This document shows, one piece after another, positions 17,381 through 27,082 of a stretch of DNA of 64,000 bases. Made by a program: the position numbers and the translations under genes. Below the pieces are notes generated by a model. The model did not search any database, was not told the origin of the DNA, and was given only the letters and a program-made list of their open reading frames with translations. The DNA comes from Brucella rhizosphaerae (GTDB lineage Bacteria; Pseudomonadota; Alphaproteobacteria; Rhizobiales; Rhizobiaceae). Positions within the stretch are counted from its first letter, which is position 1. The number at the start of each line of letters is the position of its first letter. The stretch is from NCBI RefSeq assembly GCF_002252475.1, contig NZ_NNRK01000033.1:1-64000 (forward strand), written 5' to 3'.

Positions 17381-18610
17381 GTGCTTAGATCCACCGATTC
17401 ACTTCCGGCAGGTCAAAAAAAGACCGCATCAACCAAGCGCACATCGCGCAATCGTCGCCGTTTGTGGATTTGGTTGCCAATCGCAGCCATTGCTTTTGGT
17501 GCAGGCTGGTACTTCCTGAGCGCGCGCGAAAGCAGCAGTCAGAAAAGCACTTATCTGGCCGAGACCGTCGAACGCGGAAACATCGAAAATTCGATCACAG
17601 CTGTCGGCACGCTCAGCGCCTTGCGCAGTATCAATGTTGGTGCTCAGGTCTCTGGTCAGCTTAAAAGCGTCAAAGTCGAAGTTGGCGATGAGGTCAAGCA
17701 AGGAGATCTGATTGCTGAAATCGATCCCTCACCATTTGAGAAAAAAGTAGAAATCGCCAGCGCACAGCTCGACAATCTCAAAGCACAGCTTTTGAGCAAA
17801 CAAGCACAGCTGACGCTGAAAAAATCCAATGCTGCCCGCCAGCGGTCATTGCTTGCAAGCCGCAATGCTTCCCAATCAACGATCGATCAGGCCGATGCTG
17901 ATCTCGCCATGGCCGACGCTGATGTGAAAGCATTAAGCGCGCAAATCCGCCAACAAGAGGCTCAGCTTGCCAGCGACACAGTCGATCTCGGTTACACCAA
18001 GATCTACAGCCCGATGGCCGGCACAGTCGTCGACCAGAGCGCCAAGGAAGGCGAAACGCTGAACGCGGTGCAAACTGCGCCGACCGTCGTCACCGTTGCT
18101 GACCTTAAGGTCATGACGGTAGAGGCGCAGGTGTCGGAAGCCGATATCAGCAAATTGAAGCCGAACATGCCTGTTTATTTCACGTTGCTGGGGCAACCAG
18201 AAAAACGCTTTACAGGTACGTTGCGCCAGATCAAACCCACACCGCAGACTGACAACAATGTCGTTCTCTATTATGCGCTGTTCGATGTTCCCAATCCAAC
18301 CGGCGAACTCATGATCAATATGAGCGCGCAGGTCTATTTCGTTCTCGATCATGCCGACAATGTGCTGATTGTTCCGACCGCAGCGCTGAACTCAAAGCGT
18401 GAAGGCTCAGGCAAACCACAAACAACTGTTCAGGTTGTCGATAGAAGTGGGTCGACCGCCGAGCGCACCGTAGAAGTCGGCGTTCGCAACCGCGTACAGG
18501 CTGAGATTAAAAGTGGCCTTGAAGAAGGCGACAGGGTCGTCGTCACCTCTGCTTCGGCTACCGCAGGCTCAACCCAGCGCGGTCGCAGGCCCGGCGGCAT
18601 GTTCTTCTGA
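17381..18610 (+). CDS. macA: MacA-like periplasmic adaptor subunit
   Basis: A 409-residue membrane-fusion protein that would bridge MacB to an outer-membrane channel. It has an N-terminal signal-anchor ([19 protein letters not shown], about 29-47), a first lipoyl half ([20 protein letters not shown]), a long coiled-coil hairpin (about 120-200), the second lipoyl half ([15 protein letters not shown]) and a beta-barrel/membrane-proximal region. GTG at 17381 is taken as start, preceded by GAGGATACAGG. Its stop overlaps the macB start (TGATG), showing translational coupling. No TolC gene is in the window. The substrate (macrolide, peptide or siderophore-like) is unknown. Confidence 0.88.
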   Translation: MLRSTDSLPAGQKKTASTKRTSRNRRRLWIWLPIAAIAFGAGWYFLSARESSSQKSTYLAETVERGNIENSITAVGTLSALRSINVGAQVSGQLKSVKVEVGDEVKQGDLIAEIDPSPFEKKVEIASAQLDNLKAQLLSKQAQLTLKKSNAARQRSLLASRNASQSTIDQADADLAMADADVKALSAQIRQQEAQLASDTVDLGYTKIYSPMAGTVVDQSAKEGETLNAVQTAPTVVTVADLKVMTVEAQVSEADISKLKPNMPVYFTLLGQPEKRFTGTLRQIKPTPQTDNNVVLYYALFDVPNPTGELMINMSAQVYFVLDHADNVLIVPTAALNSKREGSGKPQTTVQVVDRSGSTAERTVEVGVRNRVQAEIKSGLEEGDRVVVTSASATAGSTQRGRRPGGMFF

Positions 18611-20565
18611 TGGGATCAGCCATGAACGACGCGCCCCTCATCAGACTACAGGATATCCGCAAGACGTATCATAATGGCGATCTTGCGGTGGAAGTGCTGC
18701 ACGGCATTACACTTGATATCCGCGCCGGTGAATTCGTGGCCATCAAAGGCGCATCGGGATCGGGCAAGTCGACGCTCATGAATATTCTGGGCTGTCTCGA
18801 CAGTCCCAGTGGCGGTGAATATTTGCTGGACGGCGAGGACGTGTCGACCCTTGACGCAGACGAGCTCGCCGCTTTGCGCCGTCGTACTTTCGGCTTCGTA
18901 TTCCAGAGCTACAATCTCATTGCAACATCGACCGCGCAGGAAAATGTTGAAGTACCGGCGATCTATGCGGGCATGCCTGCTGCTGAACGCCATGAGCGTG
19001 CAGCCGAACTTCTCGGCTCGTTAAAACTTGGCGACCGTTTGGACCATCGCCCCAATCAGTTATCTGGTGGCCAGCAACAGCGCGTTTCAATTGCACGTGC
19101 ACTGATGAATGGCGGCCGCATCATTCTTGCAGACGAGCCGACAGGTGCGCTCGACAGTCAGAGTGGCGAAGATGTCATGGCGCTGCTTCGCTCCATGCAT
19201 GAGCAGGGCCATACGATCATCGTCATCACCCACGCGCGCGAGGTTGCGGAACGTGCAGACCGGCTGATCGAAATCCGCGACGGACAAATCCTGTCCGACA
19301 CCACCATGCGAGACATGCCAGCTGGCGACGCGCCCAAAACCCTGCAAAAAATGACTGAAAGCGGTGCCGCACATATCGCCGATATTTCGGAAGCGATCAG
19401 AATGGCGATGCGCGCCCTGCGTGCCAATATTTTCCGAACGATCCTGACTTTGCTCGGCATTATCATTGGCGTGAGTTCAGTCGTTACCATGCTTGCAATC
19501 GGTACCGGCGCGCAAAACTCTATCCTTGATCGTATCAACGCAATGGGTACCGATCTGGTACTCATCCGCCCCTCCATGCCGGGTTTTCGAGGGTCTGGCT
19601 CTGTCGCCACTCTCGTGCCGGAAGATGCTGATGCGATCCTGCAATTGCCCAATGTGAAAACCGCGGTTCCAGAAGTGACCGGAAGCGTTACACTCCGACG
19701 CGGCAATGTCGATTATCAATCACAAGCCAACGGCACCGTTGCAGCGTTCACCGAAGCAAAATCCTGGAAGGTCGCAACCGGCGACTTCATTACTGCCCAT
19801 GATATGGAAGCATATGCCCCCGTTGCAGTGCTCGGCACTACAGTCGTCAAGACACTCTTCCCGGATGGCTCAAACCCTATTGGCCAATATATCCTGATCC
19901 AGAAAATACCCTTTCAGGTGATCGGAACTTTGGAAACCAAGGGAGCAGGCTTTGGTGGTTCCGATCAGGACGATGTGGTGATCGTGCCGCTTTCGACCGG
20001 AAATCTCCGGCTGTTTGGCCAGAAATATGTCCGCACAATCACTGTTCAGGTGAAAGATGCTGATTTGATCGATACGACGCAGGATCAGATTCAGGAATTG
20101 CTGGATCAACGTCACAAGCAGCGTGACACCATGATCACCAACATGTCCTCGATTCGTGATGACGCTGCGGCCATGGGATCGACCATGACACTGTTTCTGG
20201 GGTCTGTTGCAGCTATTTCGCTTCTGGTGGGTGGCATCGGCGTCATGAATATCATGCTGGTCAGCGTCACCGAACGCACCCGGGAGATCGGCGTCCGCAT
20301 GGCAACCGGTGCACGTCGCCGCGATATTCTGCTCCAGTTCATCACAGAAGCGCTCACCGTCTCGGCCATTGGCGGCGCTGTCGGTGTTGTTCTTGGCGTC
20401 GGCACGGCAGCAATTATATCGTGGGCTGGTATGCCTGTCGGCTTCAGTGCAGGTCCTGTGCTTCTCGCCTTCGCCTGTGCCTTTGCAACGGGGCTTGTGT
20501 TTGGTTTTCTACCGGCACGCAAAGCCTCCAGGCTTCTTCCAGCGGTAGCCCTCTCGTCGGAATAG
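18610..20565 (+). CDS. macB: MacB-like ABC exporter (ATPase and permease)
   Basis: A 651-residue fused ABC transporter half. The N-terminal nucleotide-binding domain has Walker [15 protein letters not shown], signature [15 protein letters not shown], Walker [13 protein letters not shown] and the switch His in [14 protein letters not shown] first membrane helix ([20 protein letters not shown]) is followed by a ~220-residue periplasmic MacB core domain and an FtsX region with three C-terminal helices ([20 protein letters not shown]). It forms an operon with macA. An ATG at 18622 is an alternative start. A terminator lies 30 bp downstream. Confidence 0.9.
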   Translation: MGSAMNDAPLIRLQDIRKTYHNGDLAVEVLHGITLDIRAGEFVAIKGASGSGKSTLMNILGCLDSPSGGEYLLDGEDVSTLDADELAALRRRTFGFVFQSYNLIATSTAQENVEVPAIYAGMPAAERHERAAELLGSLKLGDRLDHRPNQLSGGQQQRVSIARALMNGGRIILADEPTGALDSQSGEDVMALLRSMHEQGHTIIVITHAREVAERADRLIEIRDGQILSDTTMRDMPAGDAPKTLQKMTESGAAHIADISEAIRMAMRALRANIFRTILTLLGIIIGVSSVVTMLAIGTGAQNSILDRINAMGTDLVLIRPSMPGFRGSGSVATLVPEDADAILQLPNVKTAVPEVTGSVTLRRGNVDYQSQANGTVAAFTEAKSWKVATGDFITAHDMEAYAPVAVLGTTVVKTLFPDGSNPIGQYILIQKIPFQVIGTLETKGAGFGGSDQDDVVIVPLSTGNLRLFGQKYVRTITVQVKDADLIDTTQDQIQELLDQRHKQRDTMITNMSSIRDDAAAMGSTMTLFLGSVAAISLLVGGIGVMNIMLVSVTERTREIGVRMATGARRRDILLQFITEALTVSAIGGAVGVVLGVGTAAIISWAGMPVGFSAGPVLLAFACAFATGLVFGFLPARKASRLLPAVALSSE

Positions 20566-20593
20566 ACGCTACGCGTCAACAAGCTTACAAAAC

Positions 20594-20627
20594 AAAAAAG
20601 CCGGTCTGGAAACAGACCGGCTTTTCT
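20594..20627. terminator. Bidirectional terminator between macB and tonB
   Basis: Ten-base-pair stem AGCCGGTCTG/CAGACCGGCT with a GAAA tetraloop. A run of A lies on the left and TTTTCT on the right, so it can end both macB (+) and the convergent tonB operon (-). Confidence 0.9.
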
Positions 20628-20645
20628 ATTGAAAGATTTCGCCGT

Positions 20646-21563
20646 TTACTTGAAGAGCAATGGCAGCGCAACAGCATTGCGCGACTTAGCAATAGCCGTC
20701 GGGGGAGCCGGTACGGGCGAGGCGTTGCGCGTGGCCTCGAGCGCCATCTGATCCAAAGCTGAATTGCCCGACGAAGCAACAAGCTTAGTAGAGAGTATAT
20801 TCCCAGCCGGATCGACGATGATTGAAACCTGTACCAAACCTTTTGCACCACGCCCAATTTTACGCTGAAGCGAACGCGTCTTGCGCTGCATATGGGCTTG
20901 CAATTTGGACTGCCACTTATTGGAACTGACACCAGCCGAGGCATTATTTTCGCCACTACGATTGGCTGCTGCCTTTGCGCCTGCATCAACATCCATGCGT
21001 GGCGCGCTTGCCTTACGCGTTTCCTTGGCTGGTTCCGCCTTCTTGGGCTTTGGCTTTTCAACCTTCTGAACCGGCTTCGGCTTCTCAGGCTTTGGCTTTT
21101 CGACCTTCTTTTCTGGCTTCGGCTCAGGCTTCTCGATCGGCAGCGGCACAGCCACTTCCGGCGTTGGCGCTTCCACCACATCCGGAATCACTTCTTCCGG
21201 CTCCTTGACAGGTTCCGGCTCAGGCTCAGGTTCTGGCTCTTTGATTTCTTCCGGCACCGGTTCTGGCTCAACCTGTTCTTCAGGCTCAGCAGCTGTTTCC
21301 TGCTGTGGTGCCTCAGAGGCCACCTCTTCCATGGGCGCTTCAGGTTCAGGCGCAAGCTCGATCATCATGGCCGCGACCTGCGCGCCATCTGGTTGATCTT
21401 CTTCTTTCGCCATATGCACAGCATAAGCACCAGCAGCATGTACACTGAGAACGATGATCCCCGCACCAATCCAACGCCCTGCATCATGCCAGAAGGAATG
21501 ATGATGGCTGTCGGTCGACGCCACATTTTTTATAGGGGGGTGTTCGGGCGGAAGTCTGTTCAT
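20646..21563 (-). CDS. tonB: Energy transducer TonB
   Basis: A 305-residue TonB protein. One N-terminal membrane anchor (WIGAGIIVLSVHAAGAYAVH, about 31-50) is followed by a long rigid periplasmic region rich in Glu-Pro and then Lys-Pro repeats (about 70-180). The C-terminal TonB domain (about 215-305) contains QRKIGRGAKGLVQVSIIVD and LDQMALEATRNASPVPAPP. With ExbB and ExbD it couples the proton gradient to outer-membrane receptors for iron-siderophores or heme. It starts at the last base of exbD and closes the exbB-exbD-tonB operon. Confidence 0.92.
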   Translation of the reverse strand: MNRLPPEHPPIKNVASTDSHHHSFWHDAGRWIGAGIIVLSVHAAGAYAVHMAKEEDQPDGAQVAAMMIELAPEPEAPMEEVASEAPQQETAAEPEEQVEPEPVPEEIKEPEPEPEPEPVKEPEEVIPDVVEAPTPEVAVPLPIEKPEPKPEKKVEKPKPEKPKPVQKVEKPKPKKAEPAKETRKASAPRMDVDAGAKAAANRSGENNASAGVSSNKWQSKLQAHMQRKTRSLQRKIGRGAKGLVQVSIIVDPAGNILSTKLVASSGNSALDQMALEATRNASPVPAPPTAIAKSRNAVALPLLFK

Positions 21564-22048
21564 TACTGCGCTCCCTGCGTAGTAGGAACTTGAGCTGGGG
21601 CTGGTGTTGAGCCATCGGGCGTAGCAGCGCCAATGGTTTCAAGTCCGACAAGCGCGATCTTGAGATAACCTGCTTCACGGAGCAGGTTCATCACGCGCAT
21701 CAGCTCGCCATATCCGACGTTCTTGTCAGCGCGCAGGAAGACGCGAGCTTCCTTGTTCTTCTCAGACACTGTGTCAAGCTTGGATCCAAGCCCCTCACGA
21801 ACCACTGTGTCATTGCCAACGCTGACCGTCAGGTCTTCCTTGAGCGTCACATAGATCGGCTTGTCCGGGCGCGGCGCAGGTGTTGCGCTCGATGCCGGCA
21901 GATCCACATTGATATCAACCGTTGCCAAAGGTGCTGCAACCATGAAGATGATCAACAGAACCAGCATGACGTCGATGAACGGCGTCACGTTGATTTCGTG
22001 GTTCAGCTCCAGATCGTCGCCGTCGCCTTCGCGAATTTTGCCAGCCAT
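21563..22048 (-). CDS. exbD: TonB-system proton channel protein ExbD
   Basis: A 161-residue protein with one membrane helix near the N-terminus: ITPFIDVMLVLLIIFMV-type sequence (VTPFIDVMLVLLIIFMVAAP, about 22-41). It includes the Asp essential for proton movement in this family. The periplasmic domain follows (VYVTLKEDLTV-like, RADKNVGYGELMRVMNLLREAGY). It lies 5 bp after exbB and overlaps tonB by one base, so the three are co-translated. Confidence 0.93.
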   Translation of the reverse strand: MAGKIREGDGDDLELNHEINVTPFIDVMLVLLIIFMVAAPLATVDINVDLPASSATPAPRPDKPIYVTLKEDLTVSVGNDTVVREGLGSKLDTVSEKNKEARVFLRADKNVGYGELMRVMNLLREAGYLKIALVGLETIGAATPDGSTPAPAQVPTTQGAQ

Positions 22049-22053
22049 AAGCC

Positions 22054-23157
22054 TTACTCCGCAGCGTGCAGCTTGCCGTCCGGCACACCTGCAGTCTTGA
22101 AGTCGAGATCGCGGCTCACAAGGCGCTCAACACCGGCAGACGCATCTGCCAGAAGCTGACGATAACCTGTGATAGCGCGAGCAAATACGTTGTAGATCAC
22201 AACAGCCGGAATAGCGGCCACAAGGCCGATAGCCGTTGCGAGCAGTGCTTCAGCAATACCCGGAGCAACAACCGCAAGGTTGGTCGTCTGCGCCTGACTG
22301 ATGCCAATGAACGAATTCATGATCCCCCAGACTGTGCCGAACAAGCCAACGAAGGGGGCCACCGAACCGATGGTTGCCAGAATACCTGTGCCTTTAGAGA
22401 GGCGACGGCCGGCCTTTGCTTCGATGCGCGACAGACGCGAAGAAACGCGCTCTTTAAGACCTTCGCCGCCTGCACGCGCCAATGCCGGGCTGGAGAGACG
22501 AACTTCATCTTCGGCTGCACGCACAAGAATTGCTGAAGGACCTTTTGCACCGTCGAGAGAACGGACCGCTTCAGAGAGCGTCGCGGAATGGCCAATCACC
22601 TTCATTGCGCGCTTGGCGCGGCTGCGTGCACCAGCAAGTTCAAGCGATTTGGCAACCCAAATCGTCCAGGTTGCCAGCGATGCAAGTGCAAGACCGATCA
22701 TGACCGACTTAACGACCCAATCGGCAGCCATGAACATGCCCCAAGGCGAAAGATCATGTGGCAATACGAAAGCAGGCGCTGCTTCCGCAGACGTCACAGG
22801 TTGAGCTACTTCAGGTGCGGCCTGTTGGGTTGCAGCAGGCTCGTTTGATTGAGCTGTAGAAGGTGCCGCCGCTGGCTGTTCTGCTGGCTGCGTTGCAGGT
22901 GCCTGAGCCGTGGGAGCAGCATTACCTGCCGCCGGGCTTGTTGCGGGACTAGCAGGTGCCTGTGTTGCTGGCTCACTTGCACCAGGAGCGCCTGGCGCCG
23001 GTGTAGTTGGTGCTGGCGTAGTTGGTGCTGGGCTCGTTGCAGCCGGATTGTTAGTGGCAGGCTCGGACGTCCCTTGCGCAAGTGCAGAACCCGCAAATGC
23101 CAGTAGCCCCACGCCCATCGCCGCAGCCGTGAAGCCTTTTCGCCAGAAACCAGTCAT
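22054..23157 (-). CDS. exbB: TonB-system proton channel protein ExbB
   Basis: A 367-residue MotA/TolQ/ExbB-family protein. After a signal-like segment (ending SALAQG) there is an unusually long periplasmic extension of about 100 residues rich in Ala, Pro and Thr, with repeated APTTPAP-type units. The three-helix core follows (about 140-350), including GLFGTVWGIMNSFIGI and EALLATAIGLVAAIPAVVIYN. The extension is longer than in E. coli ExbB; similar Ala/Pro-rich heads are known in alphaproteobacterial homologues. It is first gene of the operon. I saw no Irr box of the mbfA type upstream. Confidence 0.92.
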   Translation of the reverse strand: MTGFWRKGFTAAAMGVGLLAFAGSALAQGTSEPATNNPAATSPAPTTPAPTTPAPGAPGASEPATQAPASPATSPAAGNAAPTAQAPATQPAEQPAAAPSTAQSNEPAATQQAAPEVAQPVTSAEAAPAFVLPHDLSPWGMFMAADWVVKSVMIGLALASLATWTIWVAKSLELAGARSRAKRAMKVIGHSATLSEAVRSLDGAKGPSAILVRAAEDEVRLSSPALARAGGEGLKERVSSRLSRIEAKAGRRLSKGTGILATIGSVAPFVGLFGTVWGIMNSFIGISQAQTTNLAVVAPGIAEALLATAIGLVAAIPAVVIYNVFARAITGYRQLLADASAGVERLVSRDLDFKTAGVPDGKLHAAE

Positions 23158-23440
23158 CTTGATCGCCTTTTGATTGTTCAGGTCCGAGCGCTCATGACAG
23201 ATCGTTCATGCAGACCGTCGCGCCGCTTGTCTGGCCTTTTCTTAACTCCCATTAACCTGATGATGCAAGTCATGTTTTGAATTTAATCGAATTTTCCCAT
23301 CCTTGAGGTCCCAAAAACCAGCTGGATTGGGGCAGAAATACCTGTTGCATAAAAACGTCAAATCAGACGTGATATAGAGAATACGGACAGGCCGACATTT
23401 CTCGTAAATGGTTCAGGTCTGCCAGAGGCCTGTGGAGGAC

Positions 23441-23605
23441 ATGCCAATGATGTTCAAAGACATTCAGACCCTCGAAAATGCTGCACGCATGGCCATGGCT
23501 GGAAATGACGATCCATTGCCTGTGCAGCAGCGACTGTTGAAACCATCCCATTATGGCCTGGCTTTCATAACCTTGCTGGGGGCTGCCTACCTGCTTTTTG
23601 CATGA
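23441..23605 (+). CDS. Small single-pass membrane protein
   Basis: A 54-residue protein beginning MPMMFKDIQTLENAARMAMA and ending in a hydrophobic helix (YGLAFITLLGAAYLLFA). A strong ribosome site (TGGAGG) precedes the ATG at 23441, which is the main support for it being a gene. I do not recognise the family. It stands alone between the divergent exbB gene and the DUF883 gene. Confidence 0.6.
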   Translation: MPMMFKDIQTLENAARMAMAGNDDPLPVQQRLLKPSHYGLAFITLLGAAYLLFA

Positions 23606-23778
23606 GGCGAGAAGATCACCCTGCCTTCTCTGGCGTCCGCTGATATTTACCATGACTTGCAGTAGGTCGTGCATTGAGTTGCTGACCTGCGGCTTTGCAT
23701 GCAACCATTGGGCCTGAATAACGTTATCCCGGTTGAACAACATATGTTGCAGACCAGAGATCGAACAGGAGGCCTGAT

Positions 23779-24132
23779 ATGGCGCGCGGAACAACAAATA
23801 CGCGTAAGATCGAGGAAAAACTCGAAGAAGCACTGGCGGATTCGACAACCGACGACCTTCAGTCGCAGGTCGAACAACTCAAGGAAGATATTGCAGCCAT
23901 TGCTGCCACCTTGGCCAATCTGGGCTCGCAGACCGTCCGTGATGCGAAGCGAACCGCCAAGGAAACTTACAAAAGCGCCTATATTCAAAGCGAAGACGTG
24001 GTTGGCGACCTGAAAAACAAAGCTCAGGATGTTGAAGCACAATTGACCGAGACGATCCGCGCCCGGCCGATTGCATCGCTGGCGACGGCATTGGGCGTTG
24101 GCTATCTGCTTGCCCTTCTCTCACGTCGCTGA
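23779..24132 (+). CDS. DUF883 (YqjD/ElaB-like) membrane-anchored protein
   Basis: A 117-residue protein with a mainly helical, charged body (EEKLEEALADSTTDDLQSQVEQLKED...) and a C-terminal membrane anchor with GVGYLLALLSRR, the signature end of DUF883 proteins. E. coli relatives YqjD and ElaB are stationary-phase inner-membrane proteins that bind ribosomes. The ribosome site AGGAGG precedes the ATG. The next gene begins 8 bp later, as in the yqjD-yqjE arrangement. Confidence 0.85.
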   Translation: MARGTTNTRKIEEKLEEALADSTTDDLQSQVEQLKEDIAAIAATLANLGSQTVRDAKRTAKETYKSAYIQSEDVVGDLKNKAQDVEAQLTETIRARPIASLATALGVGYLLALLSRR

Positions 24133-24140
24133 TCCGCGCC

Positions 24141-24569
24141 ATGCTGAAACTTTTGGCGCCAGTCGTGGCATCCCTTGCCGGTGAAGAGTTCAAGCTCCTC
24201 ACCGGGCGAGCCAAGCGTGCCGCCATTTTTGGAGCGGCAATTGCTGTGTTCGGCCTCATCGCCGTCGTATTTCTTTGCGTCGCTGCTTTTCTGGCGCTTG
24301 CAGAAAATTATGGTGGACCGATTGCAGCACTCATTCTTGCGGGCCTGTCTCTGATCCTTGCTCTGCTTATTCTTGCCGTTCTGAAAATTCAGGCCGCAGC
24401 AGAAGAGAAGAGACGTAAGCAGCGTATTGAGGCAGACAAATCGGCCCTGATGGCAACCGCAGCAATTGCTACGGTACCGTCTATTCTGAAACGTCCGATA
24501 CTGGCTGTTGCATTGCCTCTCGTAGGTATCGCACTCGTCAGCCTGCTTTCTGATAAGAAAAAGCGCTGA
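24141..24569 (+). CDS. YqjE/holin-X-like membrane protein
   Basis: A 142-residue protein with two adjacent long hydrophobic helices (about 28-55 and 60-85), a basic linker (EEKRRKQRIEADKS) and a third hydrophobic stretch near the C-terminus, ending LLSDKKKR. The layout recalls YqjE and the putative holin superfamily III proteins, often labelled phage holin although they are chromosomal. It pairs with the DUF883 gene upstream, and both may act in envelope stress. No lysis role is implied. Confidence 0.65.
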   Translation: MLKLLAPVVASLAGEEFKLLTGRAKRAAIFGAAIAVFGLIAVVFLCVAAFLALAENYGGPIAALILAGLSLILALLILAVLKIQAAAEEKRRKQRIEADKSALMATAAIATVPSILKRPILAVALPLVGIALVSLLSDKKKR

Positions 24570-24620
24570 AGCGTATCGGCCAGGTTCAATCGAACGCGAT
24601 GTGCTTTCATCAAAAATAGA

Positions 24621-24658
24621 AACAGCTCCCGTGACTTGTCATCGGGAGCTGTTCGTTA
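24621..24658. terminator. Terminator between convergent genes
   Basis: A long stem, AACAGCTCCCG and TGA pairing with TCA and TCGGGAGCTGTT (one bulged T), around a CTTG loop, then CGTTATT. It lies between the holin-X-like gene and the histidine kinase gene. Confidence 0.75.
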
Positions 24659-24670
24659 TTGTCAGCTTTT

Positions 24671-26092
24671 TTATACGGCGGCTTCAGTTTCCCGCTCTTC
24701 TTTTGAGATCGCAAGTGAGGAAAGCTGAACAATCACACGCGTTCCAGAGCCACCTTGTGCGGTAGCATAAACCGGCTTTTCACCAAACTGCATGCAAAGC
24801 TGCTCAACGACCAGCGTACCCAACCCGGTCTGCTCCTTGGCACTCTCAGCTTCATCCTTCTGCCAGCCAATTCCGTTGTCTTCAACGATCAGCGCAGGTA
24901 TTCCGGTTTCATCATCATATTTGAAGCTTACTGCAATCTGTCCTTCTTGCCGCCCCTTAAAGGCGTGCTTGACGGCATTGGTGATGAGCTCTCCAAGAAT
25001 GATGCCAACAGTCGTGACGTCTCGTGCCTTGAGATCGAGCGGCGCAAAATCGGTCTGAAAGCTGATCTTGCGATCTTCACCGATAGCGTTGCGAATATCC
25101 TCAATAACGGTTTCCAGGAATTCGTCGATACGTGTCGATTCCATATCCTCCCCAAGACGAAGCCTGCGGTGAGCGGTGGAAACGGTTTGCACGCGATCGC
25201 GGGCAGCGGATAAGGCGGCACGCGCTTCTTCGCTGCGGGTCTGCCGCAATTGCAAGCCAAGCAGAGACGAAACAGTCGCAAGCGAATTGCCGATACGGTG
25301 ATTGGAATCATGCAACAGAATTTCGACGCGCTTCCGCTCCCTTTCAGCAACGGCGCGTTCTTTCTCCAACTCAGCTGTTCGCTCACTCACCCGCTGTTCA
25401 AGAAGTTCTTTTTCCGAAAGCAGCGCCGACTGGCCTTCAAACAGAGCACGTGCTGCGCGCTGAACGCGTGAAAAAAGCAAAAAGCCCAGCACGACAGCGG
25501 AGGCAAGCGCGACAATCGAAGTCGCAGTCAGCCAGTAACGCATCTGGTCGATATAAGCATTGCGCTCGGCAAGTTCCTGTTCTTCAGTGGCGATGAACTG
25601 CGACACAGTATCGGAAAGCTGGTCCATGAGGACTCTGCCCTCATCACTACGCACTTTTTCAATCGCTTCCTGAACTTTGCCTGCCTTGGCAAGGTTGACA
25701 GTGGCACGCACATCATCATGGGCGCGCTCGACCAGCGCCTTGATCTTTCTGACGCGCGCATCCTGTTGTGGATTGCCTTCCGTCAATAAAGCAAGATCAG
25801 AGAGTGTCTGATCGATATTGACGATAGAGCGCTGATAAAGATCAAGATAAGCGTCATCCAATGTCAGAAGATAGCCACGACGGCTCATCTCGATATTTGA
25901 GGCAATACGGGTAACCCGGCCCACTTGCTCACGCAGTTCAAAATTCTTCGATATATCAACGACTTGGTTATTAACACCATAGGAGAGGAATAGCGTTATC
26001 AAGGCCGATAGCAAGACCAGACTAAGCGACACGATAAATGCTATCGGTCGTACGGAAGGTTTAAAAAGGCGATTTGAAAAGGCTGATGGCAA
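24671..26092 (-). CDS. CHASE3-domain sensor histidine kinase (HWE/HisKA_2 type)
   Basis: A 473-residue membrane kinase. A helix at about 17-40 and another at about 188-208 flank a periplasmic CHASE3 sensor (SRRGYLLTLDDAYLDLYQRS). A coiled coil follows, then a HisKA_2 box with the phospho-acceptor His in LHDSNHRIGNSLATV (about 265) and a HATPase domain with LGELITNAVKHAFKG and VEDNGIGW. Such kinases control PhyR in the alphaproteobacterial general stress response. It lies downstream of nepR-ecfG on the same strand, which supports that role. A 418-bp gap holding two repeats separates it from ecfG, so separate transcription is possible. Confidence 0.87.
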   Translation of the reverse strand: MPSAFSNRLFKPSVRPIAFIVSLSLVLLSALITLFLSYGVNNQVVDISKNFELREQVGRVTRIASNIEMSRRGYLLTLDDAYLDLYQRSIVNIDQTLSDLALLTEGNPQQDARVRKIKALVERAHDDVRATVNLAKAGKVQEAIEKVRSDEGRVLMDQLSDTVSQFIATEEQELAERNAYIDQMRYWLTATSIVALASAVVLGFLLFSRVQRAARALFEGQSALLSEKELLEQRVSERTAELEKERAVAERERKRVEILLHDSNHRIGNSLATVSSLLGLQLRQTRSEEARAALSAARDRVQTVSTAHRRLRLGEDMESTRIDEFLETVIEDIRNAIGEDRKISFQTDFAPLDLKARDVTTVGIILGELITNAVKHAFKGRQEGQIAVSFKYDDETGIPALIVEDNGIGWQKDEAESAKEQTGLGTLVVEQLCMQFGEKPVYATAQGGSGTRVIVQLSSLAISKEERETEAAV

Positions 26093-26181
26093 AGGTCAAT
26101 CCACGATAGAACTATTACGCTCAGGCTTCGCGCGCAAAGGCGCCGAAAACAGTAGCGCTGCAACGGTTTGAAGCCGCAAAC

Positions 26182-26342
26182 CATGGATTGAGTTTGATGT
26201 TTGAGCCCCGAAGCATCTGAGATGCGGTTTCAAACGTCAAATTCAATCCACCAGATTCATAAAATTGCTAATGGTCATTGAGATTCCGACATTTGCTCAA
26301 TGCTTGTAATTGACGGATGCAAATGCCGAATCCAACCACCAG
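26182..26342. repeat. Two-hairpin dispersed repeat, copy A
   Basis: A ~160-bp element matching another at 40551-40715. The first hairpin has arms ATTGAGTTTGATGTTTGA and TTTCAAACGTCAAATTCAAT. The second has arms GATTCCGACATTTGC and GCAAATGCCGAATC. Both copies start with CATGGATTGA and end with ACCA(C)CAG/ACCACTAG. It fills most of the gap between the kinase gene and ecfG. Brucella genomes are known to carry short palindromic Bru-RS elements; whether this is one is not established here. Confidence 0.75.
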
Positions 26343-26431
26343 CGCCGACGACCATTACGGATCACCGGCGCTGGTTTAGCACGCAAATATTAGCAGAGCA
26401 AAATATTCAAGCAGCCATTGCAAAAAAGGAC

Positions 26432-26481
26432 TCAGAGCATTCCCGGCAGAAGTGTGAACCGATTTTGCGCTGGACAACGCG
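26432..26481. repeat. Palindromic intergenic repeat, copy 3
   Basis: GAGCATTCCCGGCAGAAGTG, then TGAACCGATTTTGCGC and GGACAACGCG. It is close in layout to the copy at 17239 and sits just after the ecfG stop codon. Confidence 0.7.
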
Positions 26482-26509
26482 TCGGTGATTCACTTTTACC
26501 GGAATAGCC

Positions 26510-27082
26510 CTAGGCAAAGCTTCTCAAAGTTGCGCGGGAAGAATTGGCATCAGGTCCGTAGTCTCCATCGCCCTCGATCTGCAATATTTCCTGCAGACGT
26601 GTGCGAGCCCGGCTGACACGGCTTTTGATCGTGCCAACAGCGCATCCGCAGATTTCGGCTGCTTCCTCGTAGGCAAAACCCGATGCACCGATCAGAATGA
26701 TGGCTTCGCGTTGATCATCAGGCAACTGCTCAAGAGCCGCCTTAAAATCTTGCAAATCAAGCATTCCGTATTGTGCGGGATGCACGGCGAGTTGTTCGCT
26801 GAACACACCATCCGTGTCCTGCACCTCCCGACCGCGTTTGCGCATCTGGGTGTAGAACTCGTTACGAAGGATCGTAAACAGCCAAGCCTTCATGTTGGTT
26901 CCCAACTCAAAGGATTCCTGCTTGGCCCAGGCTTTCATTATTGTATCCTGAACGAGATCGTCAGCACGGTCAGGCTGCCCGATCAACGATACCGCAAACG
27001 CACGCAGACTCGGCAACGATGCCAGGAGTTCACGCTTGAATTGCGCCATCTCCTCAGCCGACGGAACCAGTGCTCTGCTCAC
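26510..27082 (-). CDS. ecfG: General stress response ECF sigma factor EcfG
   Basis: A 190-residue ECF sigma factor (RpoE1/RpoE2 of Brucella and Sinorhizobium). Region 2 holds DDLVQDTIMKAWAKQESFE and NMKAWLFTILRNEFYTQMRK; region 4 holds LPDDQREAIILIGASGFAYEEAAEI and GTIKSRVSRARTRLQ. It directs RNA polymerase to GGAAC-N16/17-CGTT promoters, several of which lie close by. GTG at 27082 (VSRALVPSAEEM) overlaps the nepR end by 29 bp; ATG at 27049, just after nepR, is an alternative that removes 11 residues. It is held inactive by NepR. Confidence 0.92.
   Translation of the reverse strand: MSRALVPSAEEMAQFKRELLASLPSLRAFAVSLIGQPDRADDLVQDTIMKAWAKQESFELGTNMKAWLFTILRNEFYTQMRKRGREVQDTDGVFSEQLAVHPAQYGMLDLQDFKAALEQLPDDQREAIILIGASGFAYEEAAEICGCAVGTIKSRVSRARTRLQEILQIEGDGDYGPDANSSRATLRSFA

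Noticed and set aside
23158-23300. Iron box search upstream of exbB
   Set aside because: TGATGCAAGTCA and similar short dyads do not match the Irr box or the spacing of a RirA box, so nothing is called.
24141-24569. Holin-like protein as sign of a second prophage
   Set aside because: It is paired with a DUF883 gene like chromosomal yqjDE, with no phage genes nearby.
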